Part shown: positions 38,245 to 50,660 of the stretch, piece after piece
Layout: every line of letters starts with the position of its first letter
Position numbering within the stretch: position 1 is the stretch's first letter
Assembly (NCBI GenBank): GCA_019009955.1
Contig: CM032233.1
Span: 99,586,501 to 99,650,500 of the forward strand
DNA length: 64,000 bases
Reading direction: 5' to 3'
Source of the DNA: Riptortus pedestris
Taxonomy: Eukaryota > Arthropoda > Insecta > Hemiptera > Alydidae
Made by a program: the position numbers and the translations under genes
Notes under the pieces: generated by a model
The model's database searches: none
What the model was told of the DNA's origin: nothing
Seen by the model: the letters and a program-made list of their open reading frames with translations, nothing else

Positions 38245-40397
38245 TTTTTTTAAATTAAATGTACCATAAATATCGTTATATTTATTTATTCTCTCTCTTG
38301 AATATTAACGGAGATATTTGCATTTTTTAGTTTTCAGCCTTCAGCAAACCCCCACTTCTACTCATGTTACATAAACAATACTCTGTTATATAATAAACCA
38401 CATTATTCGAAGCTTAAATACCAAATGTTGTTTTCAAGAGACCTTTATTATACGAGGTACCTGAAATCGGATTAGTGGGAGGTGGGGGGGGGGGTAGTTT
38501 AGAGGGGGAATTTTCGAAACTTCAATATATCTCCACATCTATACTTCGGATCGAAAAATTGTATAGAACCAATCTTATTCGAAATTAAATGTACTATAAA
38601 TATTGTTATATATTTAATTATTCTCTATCTTGGAAAATTTGTTTTTTTCTGTTTTCAGCCTTCAGCGAACCCCCACTTCTACTCATGTTTCATAAACAAT
38701 ACTCTTTTATATAATAAACCACATTATTCGAAGCTTAAATACCAAATATTGTTTTCAAGAGAACTTTATTATACGACCTGAAATCGGATTAGTGGGAGGG
38801 GGGGGGGGTAGTTTAGAGGGGGAATTTTCGAAACTTCAATATATCTCCACATCTATACTTCGGATCGAAAAATTGTATAGAACCAATCTTATTCGAAATT
38901 AAATGTACTATAAATATTGTTATATATTTAATTATTCTCTATCTTGGAAAATTTGTTTTTTTCTGTTTTCAGCCTTCAGCGAACCCCCACTTCTACTCAT
39001 GTTTCATAAACAATACTCTTTTATATAATAAACCACATTATTCGAAGCTTAAATACCAAATATTGTTTTCAAGAGAACTTTATTATACGAGGTACCTGAA
39101 ATCGGATTAGTGGGAGGGGGGGGGTAGTTTAGAGGGGGAATTTTCGAAACTTCAATATATCTCCACATCTATACTTCGGATCGAAAAATTGTATAGAACC
39201 AATCTTATTCGAAATTAAATGTACTATAAATATTGTTATATATTTAATTATTCTCTATCTTGGAAAATTTGTTTTTTTATGTTTTCAGCCTTCAGCGAAC
39301 CCCCACGTCTACTCATGTTTCATAAACAATACTCTTTTATATAATAAACCACATTATTCGAAGCTTAAATACCAAATATTGTTTTCAAGAGAACTTTATT
39401 ATACGAGGTACCTGAAATCGGATTAGTGGGAGGGGGGGTAGTTTAGAGGGGGAATTTTCGAAACTTCAATATATCTCCACATCTATACTTCGGATCGAAA
39501 AATTGTATAGAACCAATCTTATTCGAAATTAAATGTACTAAAAATATTGTTATATATTTAATTATTCTCTATCTTGGAAAATTTGTTTTTTTCTGTTTTC
39601 AGCCTTCAGCAAACCCCCACTTCTACTCATGTTTCATAAACAATACTCTTTTATATAATAAACCACATTATTCGAAGCTTAAATACCAAATATTGTTTTC
39701 AAGAGAACTTTATTATACGAGGTACCTGAAATCGGATTAGTGTTAGGGGGGGGGTAGTTTAGAGGGGGAATTTTCGAAACTTGCATTTATCTCCACATCT
39801 ATAATTCGGAGCGAACAATGGTGTAGAACCAATCTTATTCGCCATTAAATGTACTAAAAATATTGTTATATATCATTATTCTCTATCTTGGAAAATTTGT
39901 TTTTTTCTGTTTTCAGCCTTCAGCAAACCCCCACTTCTACTCATGTTACATAAACAATACTCTTTTATATAATAAACCACATTATTCGAAGCTTAAATAC
40001 CAAATATTGTTTTCAAGAGAACTTTATTATACGAGATACATGCAAATATGTTCTGGTAACCCTCCCGGTCTTAAATTCTTGGACTACTAAAATTTGATTG
40101 ATTGAGATAAAAATTATTCTGATTCATTATAAATTACAGAACTATATACAGTAAATAGTTTTCAATAAAACTAATATGTTATATTCTGATATATTTCAAT
40201 AATTGTTTTTCTTTCCGGTGAGAGGTTGGCAGATCTGTTTGTTTACAATTCAGACGCTTTCCATTGTTAGGTTATTAAAATCGACCGAAACATTTTTTAT
40301 TACCGTTTGTATTTATTCACTTAATATTGACTGTGGTGCTGTGTAAACTTCAACAGGAAGGAAATCTGCTAATTTTATGCTGCCCCTGCGTGACAGA
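38245..40397 (-). mobile_element. Family M element, type b, with amplified module
   Basis: Minus orientation: a partial module (38245-38460), five full tandem units to about 40040, then the type b block (TTCTTGGACTACTAAAATTT, CTGTGGTGCTGTGTAAAC) and 5' terminus GCGTGACAGA. The element-internal module has expanded while the ends stayed single. The 3' palindrome is missing on the left. Confidence 0.8.
38461..40040 (-). repeat. Five-unit tandem array of a ~316-base module
   Basis: CTGAAATCGGATTAGTGGGA recurs at 38461, 38778, 39096, 39412 and (with TGTTAGG) 39726: spacings 317, 318, 316, 314. Units differ mainly in G-run length. The middle units are nearly identical, and the last (39726) is the most diverged. 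The second unit lacks GGTA at its left border. Confidence 0.95.
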
Positions 40398-41780
40398 CTT
40401 TTTGTGTACTTTGCTGAAACGTAACAGCCGCTGTTGCGATATGGGATATAATATAAATAAATAAATAAAGAAGAAACATAATGTTCACGAGACGTTTATG
40501 AGAGTAAGCGGCCTGATTTGTTGTGCCACTGCTTTATGTTTACCACAAAATATACAACGGTGATAATTGGCTCCGGGGTAGATTCATGAGGAGGAGTCGT
40601 TATTCCGGAATAAAAAGCTAAGGGAGCTACTTCTTTGAAAAACATATCATTTACCTTTGTTGAGAAATCGTGTAAAAGTGGCATTGAGGCTAGCTGGTCT
40701 GCGTGATCCCGATTATTTTCCCCTGTTTTACACCAGATCGTGCTGTCGAGCTCGTTAAGAGGCTCCCCGTACCGCCCTATAATGAGCCAATCCTTCTACC
40801 AATGGTGCCAATAAGCTTAGCCATAACGTAACAACTCATTTCTATTTGTTCCTTCTCCTAGTTTCCATTTCTTTCGGTACTTCACTATCTTCTATGTTTA
40901 ATTCATGAATGTCAATATTGCAAAACGTAATGTAAATTACCATTTTGTGAATGTGGTTGCTTTAATAGGCAGATAAAACGCCTCCTTTTCTGGGTTATGT
41001 TGATCATTTCATGACTAGAAACCTTTAGGGTTTTATTTATGTTCTGTCTTTCTGTTAAACAACAATAATTATGCTTACTCTAAATCTCTCTGAACTTTTA
41101 CGGACCGTTCAGATTCTTATGGCAGAAAAATACTCTGTACTATTCACAAAAGTTTAACAAAAATTAACTGTCAATGATTCAGGTTTTAAATCAAAGATTT
41201 TGACTTCTTAGTTTCAAAATATTTTGTAAGCAGCTATATGTTAACAGCAGGAGAGATAAATTGCTGCAATTATGTAAAAATTTACCTCGTCACGCCGTTG
41301 TGGAGTAGAGTATTAAATTGCAAGTAAACGTTTGCTTCAAAGGTGTTTTTATGTATCTTCAATTGTTTATGAGGGAGAGAGAGAGAGAGACGCTGAGTTC
41401 CGTCGTTAGCTCATTTGACTTATAATTATTACTCGTCTATTAACCGTCTCATGCTGTATTCCACCAACGTTTCGCTAGTCATTCTCCCATCTTTCCCTGG
41501 GCTACAGTCTCTTAAAATGGTAACACTCGAATAAGCTGAAAGACTTTTGTGATGTTGGTGAAGAAAAACCTCAATAATAATGACATGAACGGTCCGTTGA
41601 AGTCACCGAGAGCATTCGAACAATAGTTCTAAACACTTTCTGAAGTATAAGAAGTAAATGAGAGAAATAATTAATAACTAAAACGCCATTTAATGTGTAT
41701 TAGATTAAATAGTAACCTGCCAAATGAAGAGTACTTAGGGTATAAGTGCAGCATACAATTTTAGATATTACAGGGTCAAA
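40398..41780. other. Single-copy DNA
   Basis: First ~50 bases shared with 29690-29750. A short GA run at 41372-41388. No gene recognised. Confidence 0.45.
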
Positions 41781-41838
41781 CAAAAGTTTTGAAAAATGTC
41801 TTCAAATGCCCATAGTTCCTATGTAGGAGACGACGAAA

Positions 41839-41921
<83 letters not shown>
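41781..41921 (-). mobile_element. Family M 3' fragment with compound microsatellite
   Basis: TTTTGAAAAATGTCTTCAAATG, GTAGGAGACGACGAAAAT, then (AC)n 41842-41880 and (AT)n to 41921. The terminal palindrome and the module are absent. Confidence 0.6.
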
Positions 41922-41923
<2 letters not shown>

Positions 41924-42969
41924 TCTGTTGTTCGTTTTATGAAATGTAGATTTGGATTTTCCCAGAAATGTTCCAAAATAAGAAAATAACTAATTAGATG
42001 TAAACAACAATTTAAGAAACGTAAAAAAAAATAAGAGCATGAACATGATGGAACCTGCCACACCAAATTACCTTATATATATTTAAAATGTTAATTTTCT
42101 ACCAACATTCACAACCCAGTGGACAAATAGCGTATTCTTAGATCGACGCGTTCGGTGTGAGAATTCGAATTGCACGGAAGAGTGCTAATGTCGAATTGCT
42201 GGAATATTAATCTTTAGATGAGTTTTTTACAAGTAATTTTGTTCTATTAATATTTGTTATAGGCGAAAAAAATATACATATAAAAAAAGTCTATTATTCT
42301 AGCACAGGGTTAACTATGTTGAAATCCGACGCGAAACCCTTTAGCCATTTTTGAATGACTGAATAACAAATATTTTCACAAACTTTGACATTTATAATTT
42401 ATTTTTATAAATTTTAACTCAGAAGAGTTTTTACACTGACGAAAATGCCATAGGATTCGAAGTGTATGTCAAAACTTCTGTTTTATGAGGGCTATGTGGA
42501 GTAATAGAGGAACGTTTCATTTATAACCAGAAGGAGAAATTAAGGAAGCTTAAGATTGAAAATTGGAGGAATCTTGCTGCGGGCCTACAGGGGCATTAGT
42601 ATCGAAATGCTAGTTAGTTACTTCAACACAGGTGTGTCTCTTCCCTTTTTTCTATCTATTTAGTATCTTGATGTGAGGTCCCTGATTTCCAAATACAACG
42701 AAAAAAGAAAATGTAAAGGGTGTATTAAGGGTTGTTTTTTTGTATATAGCTATTAACATTATTTTCTTTTATGTTAGTTCCACTGGAATCATAAATTAAA
42801 GACGCATATTTTAATTGAAATGGCTCTAATCAGTGAAAATAATTTGAAATATACAAGTTATGAAACTTTAACATTTGAACGTATAATAATTAAAAACCCA
42901 CCCTAGCGATTCTAATTAAGATCAAGATAAGATAAATTTTTAGAGATTTAGGTAATTTCCTGGACGCAT
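41922..42969. other. Single-copy DNA
   Basis: Nothing recognised. Confidence 0.4.
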
Positions 42970-43260
42970 AAAATTTTTTTTATTTATTTATTTATACAGG
43001 AGCACCCGCATCTTGGCGACTTGGCTCAAAGTTTCACAATGTAAAATGAAAACAAAATTATAGAAAAATAAAAAAAACTGAAACAACAAATAAAAAATTA
43101 AATACAACAAATAATCATTAAATACTAGTAATAAAGACAGTTAATAAACATTAGACTAGTAATAAAGAAACAATTTAAAATGGTTTTTATAATAAAAAAA
43201 AACTATGTTATTCCTATATACTACTACATTTATATTATTATTATTTTTTTTATTTATTTA
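42970..43260. repeat. Diverged interspersed repeat, second occurrence
   Basis: TTATTTATTTATTTATACAG, GGAGCACC, TTGGCGACTTGGCTCA and an A-rich continuation resemble 2251-2410. TTTATTTATTTAG plus GCCCCACAGCGATGATGG at 43245-43285 may be a third, weaker copy. Family unknown. Confidence 0.35.
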
Positions 43261-44892
43261 GTTTTGTGCCCCACAGCGATGATGGTTGGCATTATTTGGA
43301 TGATATATTTACTCCTTCGTGTGCTTACCTTTTTTGTACTTTTATAGTATGGAAAATATGTCCCCAATAACTGATTCTTTCTCATATCCGTGCTTTGTCT
43401 AAAGAATATAATAAAAGTTAGCCCTTTTAAATCTTTTTAGGTAAGCTGTAGACCTATTCTATTTTGTATTATATGTTTTTGTAAATTGTGTTGTGTTTTA
43501 GATATGTTAGTATTTGTGGAATATATTGGCTGCTGTCAGTTAATAGTTCTGCCATATCGTGGGGTATTTGAAGGTTACGATAAAACACATAATCATAGAC
43601 AGATCCAACGAAAAAACCTTCGCATAAAAATAGTTACAGACAGTTTGAAGAGAGAAAATTTAATATTAATGAATTGATGAGAACTAATTGTGAATTGTTT
43701 ATATGATTTGAACAATCGAAAAAAGCCATAATAATAATACCTCTATCACATTTAAAAAAAAAATTGAATTACATTCGATATTAAAGATTTTTAATTTGAA
43801 ATAGTGGAGCTTTCCATTTGGGGAACGGAAGACTCTTGATCAATTAAGGGTGTTGTTTGTATTCGAAGCATGTGACTGGCTAATGCCTATAGTTTCTGAG
43901 CTTATATATGCTGCTCAAGGTTTTTTTTTCCCCACAAGTAGAGTTCTACTCTTTTATTTTTGATAGCTTATTGAATAGTCTCAAGCAGAAGGAGACGGGA
44001 AGCCAATTGCTCTTCAGACTTTCTTCCGTTGTTCGTTATTAGAAAAATCGTGACCAGTAGTTTTTGGAAATAGTGCCCATTCTAGCCTGTAGATACAATA
44101 AAAAGTTGTATATTAGATAAAGAAAATGATTCATTTATGAAAATACATAAAATCTTGTGTGGGCACCACACGACCTCCTTTTATTCATAAATAAAATAAA
44201 ATATTCGGTTGCATTTAATTTAAAATTATTTCGGTTGAAAGTTATATACGATGTCACCGGTCCAAGGCATAAGATTGAAAAATGCAATAGTATATCATTT
44301 ATTTATATTTTAATGATTAAAAAAAAAAAGCAGGCCCTACAAAAATTACTCTACTCTCAAATACATACCCAAGAATTTGCCATTTTTTATTTAAGCCACC
44401 CTGAGTCGATTTCGATTAAAATAAGGCGTGCACAACTAGACTTTACAGCAATCCCAATGTGAAATTTCAAAATTCTAAGGTTTTTAAGATACGTGGGACT
44501 CGTACAGATGGAATGCTGAAACTAGTCAAAATGGGTTCAGGGTGAGCCAAAGTGGATTATTCCGTTGAAATCTGAAAACCGAAAATTTTCATTATTACAT
44601 TACTTCCTTTACTTCGTATAGTGAAGTAAAACTTGTACTAAATAACAAATATTTAATTAATATATCGCACAAATATTTTATTAGGGAAACAATAATTATA
44701 ATTGTATAAGTAGTTCTTTTTATGGATTTTAGGACTATTTTACTTACCTATGGGTTATAGTTTTTTTGAGGATCAACTCAAATTGATATTTAAAAATTTT
44801 TCAATGTTGTCTCTGAACGTGAACGTTTCGTTTACTCTTTATTTTCCTGAAGAGACGTATTTATACTACACATGTTGAGCAAAGAAATTAAA
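43261..44892. other. Single-copy AT-rich DNA
   Basis: Open frames at 43486-43677 and 44157-44462 carry no motif I recognise and look like chance. No RNA gene seen. Confidence 0.4.
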
Positions 44893-45957
44893 AGACGGAT
44901 TCACGCAGGGGGTTTGCCCTCCAGCCGCGGGCCGATTTTCATTTTTTCTGTCAAATTTCATGGTAAACCTTTTTTAAAATTCCCATGGTAAACGTCTTGA
45001 CGGTAAATAAACGTTTCCCGCTGACTACATTCAAACAAATTACGTGCGACGCGGATATAGCGTGGCCCGCAAAAATAAACCAAATAATGCAGAACGCTAT
45101 TTCCACGTCGCCCGCGGTTGGAGGGTTAACACATTTCCCGTGTGATGGTTTTACACGCTTGTGGTCTTATCATTACATATTCATTATTTCTATGTAAAAA
45201 CCGATGAGTAAAAGAGGGAGGGGGAGGGGGTTGCCGAGGGCAGAATACAAGAAAGAACGAATAACTCACTTCATATTTGGAAAAAATGCACCGAACGGCA
45301 ATTGTAGAACATAAATAACTTAATAAGATTGGTTCTATAGCATTCTCGATCCGACTCATAATAACGGAGATATTTTGAATTTTCCAATTCCCCTATTGAC
45401 ATTCAGCTTTGACTGAAACGGTTAAATATTGAGTATGGTATAGATCAAATAAACATTTTCGAGTTAGAACGAAGTTGATTGTCTCAATTGATGACGTCAT
45501 CTGCCATCTTATTTTTATGTATCTCACAAGTTCAATGAAAACCATATGTTGGTATTTGACTTTTGAATGAGGTGTTTTATGATATAACAGCTTTGTTTAA
45601 TATGACATGAGTAGGATTTGGGTTCACTGATGGCCGAAAACTGAAATATGGAAAATATCTCGGTTAATATTCAATATTGAGAAACATGACATGTATTGAA
45701 CATTATATTTTCAATAAGATTGATTCTATACAAGTTTATGATTAAAGGCATAATAACGAAGATAATAGGAGTTTCCGAAATTCCACCCTCCCGCTCAGCC
45801 ATTAACGAACCTGATCTTTAATTTTATATAAAACGTTTAAATATTGAGTTTGGCAATGATTAAAAAAATTTGCGACCTCATTTCGTCATCCCCTATGTAG
45901 GATCGATGGACATTTTTCCTCCCAAATAGTTGATTTCAGTTAAGGGAAATCTGCTAA
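44893..45957 (+). mobile_element. Family M element, type d, with an insert near the 5' end
   Basis: GACGGATTCACGCAGGGGG at the start and TAAGGGAAATCTGCTAA at the end. About 200 bases of GC-richer sequence (CCAGCCGCGGGCCGA, CCCGCGGTTGGAGGG) separate the 5' terminus from ACATTTCCCGTGTGATGG. Two modules follow: one diverged (45190-45470), one standard (45600-45880). The microsatellite is absent. Confidence 0.65.
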
Positions 45958-46609
45958 AACGAGGTCTTTTATTCACCTCCTGCATATCGATGGTGATTCA
46001 TCAAAATTATTTTCCTTAATATAAAGTAGTTTTGCAGACATTGAAAAAAGAAGATATAGAGACATCCGGACGTCAACCGGAACTTATTTAATAGAGACGG
46101 GCGTCTAGTTGCTGTTTTTTTTTTTTTTTTAATTTGGCATATGAGTTGCAAGGCTCCGTCTGGTCTCTTAAGACAGGAAACCCTAAAAAAGTGGCCCTTA
46201 ATAAACTGAACTGATGAAGCAATTTGTTAATGAGAAGATTAGACGGGTGTGTCAAGGAGCATGTAGTAAAGAGTCTGAGCGTTGGGTGATGTTTTTAGAG
46301 GCATAACCCCATCCGCCTCATGGGGGCAGGCTAATTGCTGTGTTAATTCTTATGAATGAAGGGGACAACCGTCCTTTCCATCTCTCATTCATATATTCTT
46401 CGTTTCCTTCCCTGAGACCAGTGCAACTTATCAAAACTCGTATAGCAATATGTGTATTTAAAAAATTGACCAGTCAACTCTTTGTACGTCGTTGTAAACC
46501 GAAGAATTTTAATTTCGAAATTTTCGGTTCTAAAACTCCCTGAAACTATTTTGATTTGCTTCGGTGTGACGTTTATTACTACGTCCGTAGCTCACATAAC
46601 TCAAAAGAG
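45958..46609. other. Single-copy DNA, GC-richer at 46200-46400
   Basis: A T run at 46117-46132. 46230-46360 includes GCAGGCTAATTGCTGTGTTAA and CCCCATCCGCCTCATGGGGG, non-repetitive and possibly regulatory. No exon recognised. Confidence 0.3.
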
Positions 46610-47520
46610 TCCGTCATGTAGGGGCTCCGTAAACTAAGCAGATTTTATAGTGTTCTCATCTCACTACTTATTCTCTACGAAAGTACGAATAACTCGTTTA
46701 GTACTTGAGTTACAAAAAAATTCATAGTGCAACAACTTTATTAAATCAAAATTTTAATCGGATTGGTTCTATAATTTTTTAAGATCCGACTCATAATAAC
46801 GGAGATACTTTGAATTTTCTAATCCTCCCCCTCTCTAAACCGCCACTATTCCATGACCGATTTCAGCCAATTACAAATATGATCTTTAGTTTTGACTGAG
46901 ACGGCTAAATACCGAAAATCGCATAGATCAAATAAACATTTTCGAGTAAAGAACGAAAACACTTAATTGATGCCGTCATCACAACATATTTGAATGTATC
47001 TCACAAAGTAAAAGTTCAATGAAAACCATATTTGGTATTTAATCTTGGAATGAAGTGTTTCATGAAATAAGAGCTTATCGTAAATATGACATGAGTAGGA
47101 GTGGGTGTTTACTGAAAGCCGAAAAATAAAAAATCCGTATATGTCTGTTAATATTCATGATAAAGAAAACAAGTATAGAACAACATTTATAGAACATTAT
47201 ATTTTTTACAAGATTTATACGTTTTTCTAATGAGATGTATAATAATGAAGATATTTTGAATTTTCCACTGGTCCGATTTTAGGCGTTATCGAACTTGATC
47301 TTCCTTTTTACATAAAACGATTATATATCGAGTTTGGTAACGATTAGACATATAATACGACCGCTAGAGAGGTAACAGACAAGTATATATGTACAATTTT
47401 GATCGGACCTTATTTTCGTCATCTACTAGGTAGGATCGATAGACATTTGAAGACATATTTCTAAAATCGCGTCATGAGGACAACCTCAATAGCTCATTTC
47501 CCTTAAGGGAAATCTGTTCA
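46610..47520 (+). mobile_element. Family M element, type d, complete reference copy
   Basis: TCCGTCATGTAGGGGCTCCG to CTTAAGGGAAATCTGTTCA. First module 46680-46960 (GATTGGTTCTATAATTTTTT, GACTCATAATAACGGAGATA, TAGTTTTGACTGAGACGGC). Type c linker (TTCAATGAAAACCATATTTGG). Second module 47130-47380. Almost no microsatellite (GTATATATGTAC). Shows most clearly that the family is built from tandem modules. Confidence 0.75.
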
Positions 47521-47810
47521 AACGGCTAGCCTTAGAATGTTAAAACTTTATACTTGAGATTTTTGTGACGTTTAGTTGTGCACCTCTTCTTTTGATCTAA
47601 AGTGACTAAGGTGGGGTGTGGGTTTAGCCCAGTTTAGTGTTAAAGTAAAAGAAAAATGCATATTTCTCCATACCTATTAAAGATCCAAAAAATTTCTATA
47701 GGACATTTTTGTTTATTATAAAAAGATCTATAAATTATTTTCTATGACATTTTCGATCTTATAAATTGGAACGGAGATATTGTATATTGCTTTCAAATGA
47801 AGGGCAACTA
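47521..47810 (+). mobile_element. Ancient family M-related module
   Basis: GTTTAGCCCAGTTTAGTG, AAATGCATATTTCTCCATAC, GACATTTTCGATCTTATAAAT and AACGGAGATATTGTA follow module order with strong divergence. Confidence 0.4.
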
Positions 47811-48664
47811 AACATTTTGTTTACGTAATTTAGTAGGAGTATTAGGAAGTCATGTGGTGGCACGTCAGAATTTTTACTGTTATGGAAGGGTACATTGAGC
47901 TTTCGTAGGAGACGGGGGAACCATACTCACAAAACATAGGAAATTATAGCGAGTTTAAAACTCCATGAACTAACATATTCTCTCAAGCACTTATTCAAAA
48001 TTAGTAGCTTGATTGATTTCTGCAATGTATAATCTAAAAACATATACAAGTGTAACCCCCACCAAATCTGAGTTATGATAAGGATTAAATATTCTTGAGA
48101 ATCAAAGTCGTTTACTCCATGAAAAAAAAGTAGAAGAAGCGAGTAACTTCAAAGCAATGTAGCGTTTAAGCTGCAAGCCAGGAACGGCATAAGACTGGGA
48201 TTTGGCCGCCTAGAGTCTCAAGGAAGGCTCATCCAGATCAAAGTATTTGTGAATTGAAAGTTTATCCTTAAATGAAAACATCTCTAAAGGAACATGTTGT
48301 AATGTGAAATTATATGAGGAGCTGTTAGAAAAACCAAATAAATACAAATGAAGGAATCTACTGTTTTATTTATTATTTTTCTGACTGATGAACTTATTGT
48401 TGTTTTGTCCCAAGCAGATAGAAAGGCAAAGTACAACACTTTTGTGGGACTCACCACGAAAAGCCAATAATTACATATTCAACTGAACCCTGTTGTGGAT
48501 TCATATTTCGTTTTCAAGCTGCTGCACTCTTTTTATTAATATTGGAACCAATACGCCATACGTTTTTAACTAAACAGAGCTTTTGGTAAGAAACCAAAAA
48601 TTGAGTCCGTTAATGTTGAAGAGGGAGTGAGGGCGAAGCCAACCATTACACACAATTAATTATA
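47811..48664. other. Single-copy DNA
   Basis: Nothing recognised. Confidence 0.4.
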
Positions 48665-48912
48665 CGTTTCATGGATATTATTATTTATTAACGTCCACTT
48701 TTTGCAACTTAGGCTTATCGGGTCGGGTTATCTACAGGTTACCACCCTTTTCTAGCCAGGGTGGGATTTTAGGATGTTATTTAATGAATTTCGTCACTAA
48801 ATAATTTCCTTTGCCCAGGCAAGAATCGAACTCGCCACTCTAGGTGTACCATGTGAGATAAAGGTCAACTCTTTAACTCGCATGGCTAACCTGAGCCCCG
48901 TTTCATGGATAT
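48665..48912 (-). mobile_element. tRNA-derived SINE, copy 2, with 14-bp TSD
   Basis: Perfect TSD CGTTTCATGGATAT at 48665-48678 and 48899-48912. The 220-base element between reads on the minus strand GGGGCTCAGGTTAGCCATGC, a tRNA-like head with B-box GAGTTCGATTC, the shared body (CCACCCTGGCTAGAAAAGGG, TGTAGATAACCCGACCCG), and ends AAGTGGACGTTAATAAATAA. The head is more degraded than in copy 1, so this copy is probably a poorer polymerase III template. Confidence 0.9.
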
Positions 48913-49836
48913 AAAGTCTGCTAGAATTCAAGAAGAGAGCAACTGGAAAGATTAAAGACGTGGTTGGGATTGACTACATTCCGTGTAATTATGGAAATAG
49001 TACGTTTTTATTAGGGTTGGTTGCTGTAGATTTAGCAAAGGTTTTGCAACGTGTCGTGCAAGATTAACATGACTTGACAAATTTCAGGTAGAACCATGAA
49101 ACTCACTAATTACTGCAATTAAAATCATTATGTAAATACAATAAATACTGTGACTGGATCTTATTAAGAGAGCTAAAATATTAACAGTTCAGTTTTTTCT
49201 TGTTTTTTTTTTTTTTTAATGGTGGCTGTTATAAGTGTGGGTAACTAATTTGGCCACTTGAGGGTGCTGGTCGGCGGCGGCTCTTTCTTTACTCAAGTTC
49301 TTTCTGTGAACCATGTATTTTATGGCACATCCACTTGAGTAGCTGTTAGCCACGGATATAAATTAAGAAACACTTACAAAATACTGATGGGCCGTTCTTT
49401 CTTTTAGTACACGTCACTTGATTTTATGGTTACGTTACTTCACTCCACTAGAAGTAATTTAGTAATGGGTACACTTATTAACAGCTTGAGATGACGAATA
49501 GAAAACACATTTTTAAGGCCATACTCCCCATGACAGGCGTAGTTCATAATTTATTCTCCGTTAATTGATATAAAGACCGCTATAAGAAAGGACAACTTCG
49601 TATATCATAGTCGTGTTTCGGCTTCTCATGACACGAGGAAGGCAGTTGTTGAAATAAACAGGAGTTATTAATTTGTTATATTTGTTTTATAAATTAAAGT
49701 AATTTTCATAGTGGGTTGGCTCTTCCAGCATACATAGCCACGACTCACGTTGATACCGTCGTTACTAGCTAAACGTCGAGTACATGTGGCTAGCACATTA
49801 GATGCGAGGGGTTCATCTTCAAGCTTGTTAATTTTT
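48913..49836. other. Single-copy DNA
   Basis: A T run at 49202-49217. No gene recognised. Confidence 0.4.
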
Positions 49837-49916
49837 AACAGATTTTCGGAAAATGTTTCAAATGTCAATCGACCCTAACCACGACGGAAATAAGGTCTGT
49901 TTAAAACTATTCACTA

Positions 49917-49971
<55 letters not shown>
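49837..49971 (-). mobile_element. Family M 3' fragment
   Basis: CAGATTTTCGGAAAATGTTTC, AATGTCAATCGACCCTAACC, AAGGTCTGTTTAAAACTATT, then an AT microsatellite (49919-49971) that abuts a LINE fragment. Confidence 0.55.
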
Positions 49972-49972
<1 letters not shown>

Positions 49973-49975
<3 letters not shown>

Positions 49976-50420
49976 ATGATCTCCAAAACCCACGTAAAAT
50001 ATATGTTAAAAGCTCATCTAACTGAAAAGTGGCAACAACAATGGACTGTGAATAATAAAGGACAACATTTAAAACTTTTCATTCCAAACATTAACACATA
50101 TTTCAACAGCAAATACATACAGACAGACTTTTACATTACACAATTAGTAACAGGATATGGTTCACTAAATTCTTACTACCAACGATTTTACATAAAAGAT
50201 AACAATACTTGCCCCTGTGATTACTCAACTCCATAAACAATTCAACACAATATACGATTGAAGACTTCTGACTAACGAACGGAAAAAACTAAAACAAGAC
50301 ATTGAACAAAAAAAAAGGCAAATTTCCAATAGAAGAAGACCACGTTATTTCTAAAATATAATAATGCTTTTAAAATAATTGCAGAACATGCTTTTGATAT
50401 AATTAATCGGTTGAATACTT
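49973..50420 (+). pseudogene. LINE ORF2 C-terminal fragment
   Basis: Plus-strand coding remnant directly after the microsatellite: HLTEKWQQQWTVNNKGQHLK, ITQLVTGYGSLNSYYQRFYI, KDNNTCPCDYSTP, then a stop at 50234. A +1/-1 break follows, after which LLTNERKKLKQDIEQKK is readable. W-x4-W, TGxGxxxxYxxRF and CxC/CPC-x-H...C patterns are typical of the I/R1/Jockey group after the RNase H domain. One frameshift and loss of the final Cys-containing strand make it a fossil. Different from the 10.4 kb fragment in sequence. Confidence 0.8.
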
Positions 50421-50589
50421 ATTATATGTCATACATTTGAAATAATTTATGTATAAATTAATTGTAACACACTACAAATGCATGTGATATGGTAACTTGC
50501 ATTGGACATGCAGAAACAAATAAACGGCCTTCTTATAGGGCTACTGTAGGAAGTAAACAAATAAAAATAAATATATAGCAATGATGGAG

Positions 50590-50660
50590 CAAACATTTCG
50601 ACCGCTAGAGCGTTAACACAAACATACTGAGTGTCTGTTAACGCTCTAGCGGTCGCAATT
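50590..50660. repeat. 20-base perfect inverted repeat at a family M junction
   Basis: CGACCGCTAGAGCGTTAACA (about 50598) and TGTTAACGCTCTAGCGGTCG (about 50638) around an 18-base loop. Each arm is the segment that flanks the microsatellite in family M, in opposite orientations, so two copies have fused and the microsatellite is lost. Confidence 0.75.

Noticed and set aside
38461..40040. CRISPR-like regular repeats
   Set aside because: Units are ~316 bases, contiguous, without spacers, in a eukaryotic intron.
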